Shown piece by piece: positions 21,911-36,200 of a stretch of 64,000 nucleotides of DNA (its first letter is position 1; the number at the start of each line of letters is the position of its first letter). Below the pieces are notes generated by a model. That model saw only the letters and a list, made by a program, of their open reading frames with translations. It was not told where the DNA came from and made no database searches. The stretch comes from Himantopus leucocephalus (taxonomy: Eukaryota > Chordata > Aves > Charadriiformes > Recurvirostridae). The DNA is taken from positions 4,081,576 to 4,145,575 of the forward strand of contig RSEF01000021.1 in assembly GCA_003993805.1 (NCBI GenBank). Direction: 5' to 3'. Position numbers and translations under genes: made by a program.

Positions 21911-24900
21911 CAGGCATGCCGGCAGCGGAACAGGCTGAGAGATTTGGAAGAAGAAATGAAAAAGGAATGAGAAACTAGGTATAAAAAATATTAGAAAGAA
22001 ACAAAGGTTTGGAAAAGGTGATCGTTTTGCTGTTTAAAAATAGTCTTGTTAAAACACATGGAACATGAATGAAAAGGTATTGACTGCTCCCTGAAGATCG
22101 GTTTGCTCCAAATTAAATTAACTATGTCCAACACTTCAAATGTAGAATTTCAATTAAAATATCGGCATGTTTTTTATGGTTATCTTCCACATCATTATCC
22201 TAAAGCCCTATCATTTATACTCTTCAGTAGAAATTTCATGGAGAGATGTTTCATTGCTGTGATTATACTGATCATTATAGCCATTCTGCCCATCTTTAAG
22301 TGAGTTTTCCTGCTCTTGGGGGTGAAGTATAGCTGTTTTAATGGGATTGTATGTATCCCATAGAGTTAAAAAGCTCCCCGATCCCCTTTAGGAGTTAGGA
22401 CTTCCTACAAGTTACAGAAGTCTTACTGTCACCAGGGAAGGACAAAACATGCCAAAGTTCAACCGTATCGATCATACAAATGAGCAAGGATTATTTCTGC
22501 TTCAAAGTAGACGATGACTTAAAGGTCAGACACCTTTGAAGCACTAATATAGCAGAGGTCAGTTACATAGGGAAAAAAAAAGTCAATATGAGATGATCAG
22601 GACTAGGGTCATGATGATACATGACTGGGCGAGCAACAAAAAGACAAGCCATGTAGAGCTGAAAAGCAGGGGAGCTAATTAATGGATTATAACGATTGCA
22701 ACTGGAGAAAAAGGGGAAGATCAACTAAAGCAATGGTGTTTTGACCTACCTTTTGAGGTCCCTGATATCCTCAGAGATGTGTACATGGGTGCGTATATAA
22801 AAGCTTCTCCAGTAATGAGAATGGGACAAAATACAAGGTTGGTTTATTTGGGGGTTTGCGGGGTTTTTTTTGAGATTTTAATGCAACAGGAGGAGAATAT
22901 ATTTGGACTTGGGTTGCCAGAGGTTTCTTCCATGAGAAGCATGGATAAGCTCCAGTACACTGGGGGCAATCACACCATTGGGAGCAACAACGCACACAAT
23001 CGCTTGGAAGTACAGGGTTCCATAGACCATTCTCCAGATGACATTCACTACTTTTGCTCCATAAAGCTCAAAACCAGTGTTTCAAGGCTCAGTAATGGCA
23101 TGTGGCATGCTGACTGAAGTATTTCCCTGCAGGACTGCTCAGTGTCATGGGACCATTGCTCATTTAGGAAAAGCTGCATTCATAAGTGTGAAGCAATATC
23201 TGAAGTCACTGGATAAGCAGAACGTGTATTAATAAGATGCGTATGACACTAGTAGTTATTATCTCACTTCCTTTCTGTTTTAGAAAACATCTAGCTTTTA
23301 AGGATTATAAAGATCATGCATGGATATTAATTGCTTTCTTATTAAACTAAAGCCGCATCAGAGCCAAGAAATATATATTTGCATTTAGATCCAAATCTGA
23401 AAGCACAAGGGTTTGTGTCCAGTGATCCATGAGTAATCACAGTTGCAAAACTCAGTCTGAAAGCATAATGTTCAAAAGCGCAGTCAGAGGAGCAGAAAAC
23501 TTAAGTTTGTGGGAAACTTAAGATATATTTCTGAGGTTACATTTTCTGTATTATCCTCACAATAAGGGCTCCATCCCATTGGAGTCCTATAATATGGAAA
23601 CAGATGACATGTTTAGAATCTCCTGGCAGTGTCACTATAAATGCGCTATGATTGTTGATAACCTGCTTTGGAAGCACAGTATTGAACAGGATTTTTTGCT
23701 CCTTCAAGAGATTAGCTTGAGTGAAGGCTAGAGCTGCTGTGCTGAGCTGCTTCTGGTAGTTGTGAACTTCATGTTAAGCCACAAAAGTCGAATGCAATAG
23801 GTTTCAGCTATGTCCTCAAGGAATTGCCTACAAACCCACTATTTTTAGTTCAGCCTGGTGTGTCTAAATTAGCAGGAGAATTGTTTCCAGTAGTCAGTCA
23901 TCTCAGTCAATTTTCTGTTTCCTGTATTAGGGAAAGATCAAGAAGCTGTTTTCCCATACATTATACCTAAGAATTGTTTAGGTAGGAGCATCCACATAGA
24001 ATTCCTAAATTTTCAGTAGCCTGACAGTGTGCATCCCGGATCATTGCAAATTTGCATTGTGAAGATTCTAAAGAGGCTCAGCACCAATTACAAATATAGC
24101 AAAAGTAACTATGTTAAACTAAATGAAATTATTTTAGTTATTTCTGTTTTAGAAGTCAGATCTACTATTGAACCCTTGGCTTGCTTGCTCAACATCCACG
24201 CACATAAGCAAGAGGTTTTAGGCAAGTGAAGAGCCCCAGTGATGAAACCGCATACAACTGTCACAGGGTTTAGGCACTGAGTTTCACACTTTAGTCAGCT
24301 TAGTCAAAGAAACAAGCTCTGTCAGATGCCTAGTAAGGGAAACCTATCTACGCCACTCTTCTATAGATTGGTAAACTTCATTTAAATGCTAAATCAAGCC
24401 CTAGAATTGCAGCAAATATAACAGGATTAGTTGATTCTTTCTGGAAAGGATCCCACTGTTTTCTATCCCTTGGTGAACTGTGGTAATTCTCATTTGAATG
24501 ACAGCGGGACATCCAAGGACTACATTTTGCAGAAAAAGTAACTGTGCTTTTACTTTTTAAGTTGTAGTTGTGTTCCAGATGAAGCAGCATAGTCTGCACG
24601 CCTGCATTAAGTTTTGCAGTGGATTTGCTTTCCCACACCAGACAATTTGTTTTTTCCTTTCACATCAGCTTGTCTCTCATTGCTCAAGCACTGCTTCATG
24701 CAAGAAATAGGCACATTGCACTAGGAATGCTGAAAAAAACAAAACCAATCCAATCCGAAAGGAAAATCCAGTCCTGCAAGGATCAGCCATTATGCCCCCA
24801 AGAAGTCACGTATGATTACTTTCAAGGCCCAAGATAAAATAACGGGCTTTTCTCTCAGGAAAGAGAGTTCAGATTTCCATAAGTGCATTACAGAATGTCA

Positions 24901-26748
24901 GCTGGTGTACTGCAAGCATAGTTTTCTTTATTTTCAGTACTCCAGAAATAGCAACCTATTCTTATTACCATGGTTCAACACTCCCCCTGGAGAGGACAAA
25001 TACACATTTAGCTTTAAGCATGGGAACTCTGACCAGTGAAACCCAGAACCTTATGTTCACTTCAAGTCTGTGAAATTATTCATATAAGTTTTCAAGAACA
25101 AGTCCAAAGAATGCAGTTAAAAATGGGTTACACTCTTCGCTTACCTTTTAGGCTATTCAGTACAGACAGGGACTTCAGCTGGTCAGTGGCAGCTGCTCTT
25201 TAGAACCAGGTTAACTTTCTGACTGCACTAATATAATGCTGCATGCTTGACCCTCCAACTGCTACAACTGAATGGGCGCATCCAGAGCTCTCCAAAGCTG
25301 TTACAAGTCTTTCAGATTCAGTGTCCAAGCAAACACTGTCCTTGCATATACACTTTATTTTCTGCTTACCAAACCTTTGTCTTATTCTTGCAAGCAACCT
25401 CTGCACTTTTTCAACATGATCACAGTCTTTACATGTATTCTTTAATTTTTTAATCCTTTGGATGCTTTTTACAGTACCTGACCTCTATGAAGTGGAAGAT
25501 TCCTAAGTCAGGGGTCCTGTTTGCTGGTAGATAATTTCACACTTATTTTCAGCACATTATATGGCTATGAGAGTCTGAAGACTAGTCTCAGCTATTACTT
25601 TTCTGTTTCCAAGAGTGGTATCCAAAAGATCCTCACATAATGGATGCCCCCAAATTAACTGCCTGAAATAAACCTTCCTCTCCCGTGCTGTGCCCTTCCT
25701 TGCTTTCAGAAAACTCCCCTATCATTAGGGAACTGTCAACTGAGCAGTGCTATTTGCAACAATGTCATTTTATGTAGCGGTATTTAATTTCCCTTTCCCG
25801 GCTGCAAGGACTGTAAGAGAATCAGCACACAAACTTCATTGTCCTCAACTTCAACCCAACTGCCCCAGCTGCGCCAGCAGAGATACTCCGTGCCTCTGTC
25901 ACCGAGGCAGAGCCGTCTCTGGCTAGCACTGCCACCCCCAGCTCCTGCCTCCTCCCATGGTGACTCTTTATTGCTTCGGCATCTGCAGTGCGTTGGACTG
26001 AAGAGTTAACTAACTTCGCAGCCACTTGATCCATTACTAAATGTAAGGAAAGTACTAAATGATCTGAAAGGATCAAACACACAGTCTGTGGCAAAACAAG
26101 GAACCCCTCTTCATCAGTTACACAAGCTTCCTCTATAAAAGGGGGAAACTAGTTAAAGTATTTCTTGTGACAATTGCTGTTCTGCTTTTTCCTGCAGTTC
26201 AGCTAACTTGACACATTACCTTAGGGATATTTACAGACAGTCTGTTTCTATTTTTTGCTGCATAATCTATATAAGCAATTTTAAGAGCTACACAGGGCCA
26301 AACGGCAATAAGCCTTTGGAGTGGTGGTGAGGGAATTTTGTCACAGACTTACTGTGATTCAAGAAAGAGCGTGATATAAGATTTAAAAGATTATCTGTTT
26401 CTAGATTTCTGCCAATTTGCCGGTCCCTTCATTTTCCATAGTGTAGTCCCTCTGTACTTTTCTCTTCCCTGAACTAGCTACTGCCTCCTGGCAGAGTGAT
26501 ACCTGCAGGGCACTCCAGCTTCCCCAGTAGCAGGCAGAAATCTACTCTAGTCACAATTCAGACAAAAGCAAATAAAGAAATACAAAGTTCCTGGACAGCT
26601 ATGATCTAGGGCAAGCGTCTAACGATACCCAGCGATTCAGTGAACAGCACAGTCACTATTTCCTCCTTGACCATGTGTCATCAGGAAGATTTCACAGAGT
26701 ATTGTAAACATGACTGCTCAAATGATTTGGAGGAGACGAATAAGAAGC
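21911..26748. other. Intergenic between CFAP74 3' end and TMEM52
   Basis: No supported exon. A + strand frame at 22103-22303 ends in a hydrophobic stretch (IAVIILIIIAILPIFK) but has no family match that I know and no supporting neighbours. Confidence 0.55.
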
Positions 26749-26754
26749 TTTATT
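26749..26754 (-). promoter_or_regulatory. Poly(A) signal of CFAP74 (putative)
   Basis: AATAAA on the - strand about 430 bp past the CFAP74 stop codon. It would set a modest 3' UTR. Confidence 0.5.
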
Positions 26755-27178
26755 TCAGTCTTAAAAGGGCAAGAGTCAAGGATTTTCCAAATCCACTAAA
26801 ATGCATCTGAAATTGGAAAGAGATATGTTGTTTGAAACTCACCCATGTAGATGTAAAAAAGATACTCCTCCTGAGACAATGTCCACCTTTGGAAGACACT
26901 GTGATTAACACACGTATCTACTTGGGCCCCTCATTAATTCTTTCTTCTACCACAAGGTTATTGTCATGGAGTCAGCTTGAAAATGAAACTAGTGGAACTA
27001 GAGTTTACATAGTTTTGTGGGGAAAAAAGCAGAAATATTACATGTCACCTTCATTCCCGCTTCCCCGCTCCCCTGACATATTTGCAACAATCTCAAAATC
27101 TTTCCATATTTCAACCGAGATCCAATGATTTCCCAGTAATACAAGCCTCCATCTTCCTTTCCATTCAGTTTGGTTCCC

Positions 27179-27292
27179 TCACTGAGGGGGAGCATACGCA
27201 GACACAACTTTTGCCATGAAGAGGATTCGGTAAGTTTCCTTAATGTCACCTTTTAAGGTCAGGAGGGCTGTCACAAGCAGAGGGTCATCAGC
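27179..27292 (-). CDS. CFAP74: CFAP74 last coding exon
   Basis: ADDPLLVTALLTLKGD and IKETYRILFMAKVV, then VSAYAPPQ and TGA. The L-L-T-L-K-G-D-I/V-K-E-T-Y block is the family's C-terminal mark. Confidence 0.96.
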   Translation of the reverse strand, partial: ADDPLLVTALLTLKGDIKETYRILFMAKVVSAYAPPQ

Positions 27293-30200
27293 CTACAAAA
27301 AAATCCACACATAAAATCAACCTATTTTTTTGTACATAGAACAGATTACTTGATCAAGTTCTAAACTACGTATTTGACATCTCAGTTGTAAGATGTACCA
27401 GTTAAAGCTATAGATTACCTCTATTCCCGCTGTGGTGGCACTTTTTTATTTTCAGGCAATGCTTGTACTGCAGTAAGTATAGTAGCAATGACTAAGCACT
27501 CTGTCTCCAGAGTGCTACAGATATCATCACCACATTACAACCATGACAACTGGGCACGCTGCAGCGAGGGTTGGGAAAGCAATGGATCCTGTTAGCCACC
27601 AGTGAGTGTTAGATCTTGTGTAACAACCAGTGGTTACCAAGAGGCATGATGTCAACCTCAGACATCATGCCAGGAACTCTATAGCTTTCTGCACATGATA
27701 GCAACGATCGTTTAATTTTGGAACAAGCTACTCATTCTGCCATCCCACACAGCTGACAACAAAAAGCAGGGGAGTAAATTCTTTCAGTCTCCATGAACGC
27801 CCTAGAAGATGAATCAGGAGGGGCAATCACAGCCCTACAGAGAAGTTTGGACAAAAAGGCAGAAGTAGCCAGGGAAACAGGGCTCAGAGAGCAGTTCATA
27901 AAGTGGAAAATGGAAAAGGCCCCACTGACCTCCAGGACTATAGCAAAGGAAAGGCAGCCCACAGCCAAAAGAAATGTGAACACTGGAGCAGAATGATCCA
28001 TGTAAACTTAGCTCTGTGTCAGCAGGACTGCAGGTTTTCTTGCATAGCGGGCATTAAAAAGCTCACTTCAGTGTGATCAAAGCTGCGCCTTTCAGTTAAC
28101 AGCAGCAGCGTTTTGGCCTTTTGGAGCTATATAATGCAGTGACGTATAAGAAGTTACTCTAAGTTCTGTAAGACGCAAGTGAGTAATGCGTGTTCTTTCC
28201 ATCACACAGACGAATGCAAGTCCCTGGTGAGGCAGCAGGCCTCCAAACCATACCTATTGTTCCTGGCTTTTATTCTCATATCAGTGTTTATGCCAGCCTA
28301 TACTTCTTTGGTAGCTACATGTGTTCTGTCATCCTAATGTGTCAAAGCAGCCTGTACTGCTGACATCTTCTAGGTCTGCATTTGTACTGCTCCTGCGAGC
28401 CGGCGCGAAGCGCTGGCACATGCTTCCCGTTTAAGCAGCAACGTGCTGTAGCAACTGCAACTTACCCGGAAGTCAGCAGGTGGCACCCAAGAAACACCGA
28501 TGCGTTTCACTTGCCCACGCTCAACCGTTCCCTTCACAGGTTCAATAGTGAATCCCTTCTGCTGCAGGAGTGGCAGGCTGTCAAAACTGAACTCCACGTT
28601 CTACGAGAGACACACACAACGCACCCTCATTACAGCCTGTTCTGCTCCTTCAAACACAATCACTGTTCAGTAAAGGCTGCCTTGCCTAGATGCTGTACGT
28701 GGGTCCGCCAAATTGTTTCTGCCCTTTGAAACAGCAAGTATCCATCTTGTTCACTGTGTCAAGTTGTCACAAAATACTATACTAAAATAACAGGATCGGA
28801 CCTGTAGTTCAGTTCTGTGCTCAAACTTCTGTATTTCAGAATTAGGGGAACAAACTGCTGAATTAATTTTGTTGCTGACAACAACATTATTAATTTTGAT
28901 AATGCTAATTCCTCATATTAATCCCTGAAAAAGAATCCTTTCTTTTCAAACACTGATGCTTTTATAATGTAAAGTTTATCAGAAAGCCTGAAAGCTGTAT
29001 TTTTTAATTTATAGACTGAATTTTTGACAGAAAGAACTAGTAGCCATTTGTACACTGTCAGTATTCCTTACAGTGTCTGACATAGAACTGCACTTTTTAT
29101 TTTCTTCACCTTCTTAGATGCAAACTGAGCTGACTGTATAGATCCAACTTTCAGTTCTGCCACTGCTGGCGCTGGAGAACTCTCTCTCTCGATGTACTCC
29201 AGAATGAGAAGAACAGACTTCACTGGTTCTTGTCGCTCTAAACAAACAGGAATCAAGTTAACTTTCAGACAGTCAAAACTGAGTGATTATCAGTTTGGAA
29301 CAAGCATAAATTACAGCAGGATGGTTCAAAACAAAGTGATGTTGTGGCAAATTCCTGAGTTGGCATAGATAAGGAGATCCTTCTTACAGAGTTAGTGAAG
29401 TAGCAAGCAAAAGGAGGTTTTGCATAATTTGCAATTGCAAACTGTAATTGTTAACTGTTTATCAAATTTCCTGCTTGTTTTCTAGCCCCATGGCACATAC
29501 ATTGTGTGCGCTATATTCCTACTTGTGCATGATATGTGCTTGGGTTTATTTATAGCTCAGGAGCTAGGAGTTGCTTACATACTGTCTCTGAACACAGATC
29601 CTGTCCAAAGAAATTAAGGAAGGATAAATTCAAGCCCCTGAAAGTGTGGCTGTTTCATAACAGTACAACTGGGAGAGTCCAGGATATGTTATTATATATG
29701 AAATAATTTTATAAACATTTAATACAAGTCAGAGAAGCAAATACATCTTAATACTTTATAGTAGTATTAAATGATAATAATTTTTTGCAAGGTAAGTTGC
29801 AAAGATAGATTGTCATTAACTGCATTAAAATGAAGAGAAAATATTTCCTTAAGAGAAAGTTTCCTGCATTTTTTGTGTGTTATGGATATAGGCTATACCA
29901 TAATGCTTATTTGTTCTGATTCTGGAAAAGTTATCTTCAGTTTACATTTTCTTAAGGGATGAGGAACATGCCCATATCTTATCATTCACTGTTTTGTAAT
30001 AAAGTGTAAGTGGCAGCACATTACCTCCTTTTAGTGCTTCCTGCGATGACGTAGGTAATGTTACGGCCAGGGACTCAACGGGCACATCTAGTGGAACTCC
30101 CCCTTCCACAAACATCGGGTGATCTCTTGCTGCAGCCTTTAGGTGGATCACCTGGGCTATTTCCTATATAAGACAAGAATGCTTCAAATGCAGGTTACAG

Positions 30201-33200
30201 CTTTAGTACCGATATAACCGCAACACTGACACAACAGCATCAGTTGCATAGAAATTATTACATCATCTGCCTATATAAATGCCAAGAGCCCCTGTAATCT
30301 AATGCAGGAATCCTGCATCTTCCCCTTGCCTTGCCCACTCGGGCACTTCTGTTTTAAACCGCCTTTCACTCTTGGGCAATGGGCCTCAGGCGGGGACTGG
30401 ACAAACTATTTATAGTAAAGCCACCATAAGAGGCAAAACTTATCTGCCACCAAACTTGGCTAAAGTTTGTGAACTATGATCAGTCTCCATTCATCTTCAC
30501 CTTATTCTGGTTTGCATTCTTAACTGCAATTCCAAAGATAATCTGGAGATACTACACTTGCACGGAGAGAAACGGTACTTATTTGCGCACTACCAGTTTC
30601 TGCTCTGTGTTTGCAGTGCCTGCTGATGGTCATTGGTTGGCACTCTTCATTAACTTTTGGTCAGCCTCTTTGGAACACGGCATAAAGCCACCTGCTATGC
30701 TGCCAGCCTGTATATCCTGACTTGGGCTCCATCTAAGCTCAACTGCTGCTCTACAGATGGAAATCTCCTTCCTCATGCTGAGTGACTGGCGAAGCAGCTC
30801 CCTGGTGCTCAGCACAACTGCCATTTGCACTGCGCAGGGACAGCTCCTCTCCACTGCCATTAAATGCTACTCGCAGAGAACCCACTCGGAACTGTGCTCA
30901 GCAGCGTGACAGCAACCTAGCTCCCATCACCTATCATTTACATGGCACAGACTGCTGGGCAGAAGACAGGACTGAATCCCAAGTCACTATTGTTATGAAT
31001 TAATAACGGAATATTTAAAACCTGAAAAAAGTCAGTGGGCCCCAAACCTGCCATCTCCTGTCTACATCACTTCATCTAATAAAGATAATATTTCTGCCTA
31101 CAAATGCTGTCCACTAGATCATAGAATTGTCTAGGTTGGAAGGGACCTTTAAGATCATCAAGTCCAACCATCAGCCTAACACTGCCAAAACCACCACTAA
31201 ACCACGTCCCTCAGCACCATGTCTGCCCGTCTGTGAAATACCTCCAGGGATGGCGACTCCACCACTTCCCTGGGCAGAGATACAATTATTTGAAACTCCT
31301 ACTAAGACCCATGCTGATAAAAATCACTGTAGGTCATATTTAGACTTTGATTTCATAATCCAGGTATCTTGATGGTCTCACCTTGCCAAAGAGCACAACC
31401 TTGAGACGGTCAGAATAGTACAGACTTTCATGATCAGGACTGAAAGTAACAGTAAAATCCTGACTTTTCCCAGCACCAATTTCTCCTTCTGTTGGAAAGA
31501 TGCTGAACACACTTAAGCCGTTATAGTTTTGTGTTCCTGGTAAATAAAAATGAGGATACAAATAAGGAAGGAGGACAGCTCCGTTTTACTTCTTCGTATA
31601 TTTTAAACCCAATTAATTAAGACCTGACGCACGGTTTTGCAGCAAAACAGGGTGTTAGAAATACGAGATAAATATGTCTATCAGTTTAATACATTAATCT
31701 CTAGAGGGACCAAAAAAGCATCACCAAACCCTTCCTATATTCTAATATGTGTTTTTACAGAGATGGCCACCCCTAAATATAACCTTTAATATGCAATTAC
31801 AGTGTGGGTTTATTTGGATTCAAACACTCACATCTCCTTAATTGTGGATATTTGCTCAGGCTGCATAAATTTACAGCTACCCATATTGAAAGAATTACTA
31901 CAGCTCCCACTGGGGAAACAAAATTATGTCTTTAATTTCAGTGATGTGATGCCCCAGGTTTTGACATTTGTGTAGATCTAACAGGACAAAGTAATGCTGC
32001 TTTATACTTCATGAGTCTTTAACAAAAGAAAAAGAAAGAGAAAAGGAAAAAACAAATTTACCGACAAACTCTGTTCTTTGCAAAGAGGACGTAATAAAGG
32101 ATGGAATTCTCTGCCGATCTTTGTCCCTTGTTGGTGAAAGCGAATCTAGTTGTATGGAGTATCGCAGGGTCAGCGTGGAAGTGTTCTGCATCTGATGACA
32201 GTAATTTACACAACAGCATTTTCATTAAGAAAATTGATTCTCAGGCCTGCAGGATCCATATTTTGTGAACTGGCTGAATTTATTTTGCTGCATGACTGCA
32301 CGACTGTATACTCAGATGCCACCGAAAGCACACGTTATTGGTGCCCATAGTGAGTCCTGTCAACCCCCACCCCCAACAACAGGGACCAGGCTCATTCTAA
32401 GAGTCTTGCAGCAAGTAACTTATTTTGGTTATTGACATACTTAGACAAAATCTGAGAGGAGAAAATTGATGCCTAGATCTTGGCCTGTTTCCGAGTCTGT
32501 GGGAATTTGCAGTACACGAGTGAGTGAATGGGTTAAACTTCCCTAGCCTGTACCATGACAGACCCTCATGGGCTCTTTGTAGGACCAGTTTTGCATTTCA
32601 CCTATGCGCCTCTGTCACTTCTTTGTGTGGACACGGAGCAGCCTCAGTTGTGACAGCAGTAATGGACAGAGTAAAGAAAGAGGGCAAATATTTCTAATGC
32701 TGCTAAAAGCCAAGCCATTTCTGACTTCACATCTCTCTGCATACTGGCTAGATCTATAGAGAAGATCACACAGATCATTTCTCTTTTTCTTTTATAGTAG
32801 GTACTGGATCTCTGTTTTCTTTAGTACAGGCTGCAGGCAGGACAGAAGCAGCTAACAAGATCCTCCCCGCGCAGCTTTGTTACCTTTGGCCTGAAACTGT
32901 CTCAGCGTCAAATCACTCAGCCAGACTTGCTTTTAAAGCCACGTTCTTTTGTCTGCAGAACTCCTCCACCTCTGTACAAAAATTGCTGATGTGCTTTCTG
33001 GTTCAGAATAGAGCGATTTACCTTGAATGTGGAAGTGACCTTCTCTCTGGCTACGACATATCCCATATTGAGTACTTCTCCCACAGAGCAAACAATTGAT
33101 GGCATCACCCCATGACCAGTGACACTCAGGGTTAGATTGTTTTTTGCCGTCCGGATGTCCAGCATTTCAAAATACTGCCAAGAGGATGCCTGTGTTAGCA

Positions 33201-36200
33201 CATTTGCTGAAGGAAAACATCCCCCACCCCTCCCACAAATGGGCCGTTACTACCGAACTTCTGGATTTAGTGCATAGACAAAGATCCAAATGTTGGGAGG
33301 GACTATGCACAGGCAACAAAGTTTTTCTTATTATTATACAACCTCATCCCGGTCAGTAATATGCATATATTACCCAGCCCGTTACATCTCTCCTCTTTTT
33401 CCCCATGACTGTCGTATCTTTTACTCACCCGTTTATTCTCATTTGGACAAAAAGAGATGACGAGGGTTTTATTTTCACCTGGCTCAAGCATTCCAACTGG
33501 TCTGACCAACAGGAAGGGACCATTAGGATTCAGAACTGAGAATCCTAGCTAAAATAGCACAACTCAAGGAAAAATGTTTATAAACAAAGACGGGGAAAAA
33601 GATATAAGAACGGATTCTAATTGTTGTTCAGATCAAAGATGTATAAACTGTCTACAAGCTTTTTCAGAGATCAATAACTAAGAGAAAAGAAGAACTAATC
33701 CAATTATTTTTTTCCACAAAATTCAAATAACTGCCAGATCCATTTCCAGTTAGTAAGATCTCTATGTAACTCCATTTTCAGATTTTGCCTGGAACGGGTC
33801 ATTAACACCCTGAGATCCGGGACATGCCTAACTTACGTGTTCCAAACAAGGATACTTCCAGCTTCTCTGTGGAGATATTTTGTATTGCAATTCGCTTCAT
33901 CATTCTGTGGCCTGACAGGAATGAAAACATTTCCAAAAGTGATGATACTCACTCATGCACTACCATTCCTCCTTTTTACTCATGCGTCTACCTGGCCCAA
34001 ACATTCATTCCATTTCTATAGCTAATACATTAGTCAAAGCTCACCAAAATACTTTCAAATTTGGACAGTCACTTGCAGAGCTCCCGATTCCATGGTTTGG
34101 GATCAAGTCTGCTTTTTACATGCCTCAGCTGGCCACACAGGCTCCCAATTTTTCACCTAAGTATCTATTACAGGGATAATTCCTATATTGACTTTTGAAA
34201 ATCAACTAAACAATGTAAAAGAAAATACAAAACTATGCTCAGCAGAAATTAAAGTCAGACAGAAAAAACTCAGAACTTGAATTCAAATTTCATACCTACT
34301 GCAACATCACCAAAATTTATGGTGTTTTTTCCATTATCTGAAGTGACCACCACAGATGGTGCTACAGCTGGACAGTGCAACTCCAAATACAAGGTGTTGT
34401 AAGGGCTAGAGAGACAGTGAAAAGATATTTGCTCTTGGATCATACAGAAATAAAAACTACTGTCAGAAATCTCTTCTTATTCTGTTCATATCATAGGATA
34501 TCATTAAATTGGTATTTAGGAAACAATACACAATTTTTGGTGTCTGACTTTTTTGTGTATGCCTAAAGCAGAAAGACCATTTACATCTGGATTAAATTTT
34601 TTATACAATTTTTCTTTAAGCTGATTTGAGATTCATGTGTTTGATTCTTATCCAACTAGTGGGTTGCTGAGTTTCTACCACTGACCTGTGAAGTAAATAA
34701 GATCAGAAAACAAATTTCCTCCCCAAATGAATAAATTAACGTGCCCGCCATTTCCCCCTCAAATTTCTGAACTACCATGAATCACAACTATCTAATCGCA
34801 AATACCTGCAGCTTAAGTTTTCAGAGCCTTTCTTTTCATCGATATGTCCACTTGCAACAAAGCATGGTATGATGTATTTTTCAAACCTCCCACTGAAATT
34901 CCTCATCAGGAAAGCCTGGGCTGCCATATAAGCATCAGAACTAGAAAATCCAGGAATAAGAATCACCTCAGTAAGTGAGAGAGCAAGCAAAAAAATCAAA
35001 TAAATATCTGCTGAGCTATTTGTGTTTACTGTTTCTTAGTCATACATTCAAAATTGAACATAACAGTGAAACTAAGCAACTGTCTCGATGCACAGTAATG
35101 GAGCCACCCTACTAAATGGTTTGCTTTGCTCACCAAAAGGGAATAAAAATTATAAACCCAGATAATACATGTTATATTAAAGATCGCAAAATCCTCAATA
35201 CAATTTCCTTCTGTTGAATACGTGAAGTATCCCAGTGTGTTCCAGTACTTCTATGTCATTTCAATTCTATGTAAGCACACATGATCGCATTTCTGTAACG
35301 CAATATGCCAAGCAATACTTCATAATGGGAGTTTTAAAATAGAAATTTTATTTTTATGAGCTGTACTGGAAGTATTTAAAAATTGTAATTAATGGATTGC
35401 AACGAACACGGGATTTTAGTCAAAAATATCTAACATCCAGTACAGCCAAATGTCTGGTATTTAAGCATGTATTTACTTCCAAACACTTCTAAATTCCTCA
35501 GATTAGGCAGAAGTGTGCTTCTAAAAAGTTGAATTATATGCTAAACACAGGACCTTGGGCATCAGATTTTGAATCCAAGTATCCAAATTTCTAGACAGCA
35601 CAAATTATTAATGTTAATTCTCACTGAGTTACACATATCGTAAAATGATTATTAAAATGCACAGTTTACAGCATCATTACATTTCCAGGACTGAAGATGA
35701 CCACGACTAATATGATGGACTATGTAAGTCCTTAAAGAAAAAAAAAAAATTAAGGCAAACCCATGGATATGGGCCATCAGATGGTTTCCATCTGGGCTGA
35801 ATGTACTCAGCTCTGTTAGACCTATGCTGAAAAGGTACATTAGCAGTAGTTTCTTTTGGTAACTAAGTTCGGCTTTCTAGTTGCCCTTTAAAATAATACC
35901 CTTGTTGGTTCAGCCAAATTTACCCATACAGCCACATCTCATGCTTTCTGATATATTCTTTGAAGTCTTCAATCCCTCTGATGCATAAAGGGATTCTTTG
36001 CTTTACATGAGAGGGTACAGCTGTGTGGCTTAAAAGCAGTACTAATTTTGGAAACAGCCTTTGCAACACAGCTAAAGCTATTTCTTCTCTACAGTTTGCT
36101 TTCGTGTCTACCTATAGGTTTTAGTAGATTTATTCAACCTCTTGTAAAGAGAATGTCCTCTATGTAGTACAAGATTTGCTGACTTACTCAGGCTTTAACT

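Noticed and set aside
21272..21978. Long Arg/Pro/Ala-rich frames on both strands in the CpG island
   Set aside because: Long frames are expected in very GC-rich DNA. They overlap on both strands, start at non-ATG codons and show no domain.
22103..22303. + strand frame ending in a hydrophobic helix
   Set aside because: Looks like a small membrane peptide, but AT-rich DNA gives Ile/Leu runs by chance. No family match known and no transcript signals.
27732..28001. 89-codon - strand frame between CFAP74 exons 28 and 29
   Set aside because: Exons 28 and 29 join directly in phase and content. The frame lacks ASH-like features.
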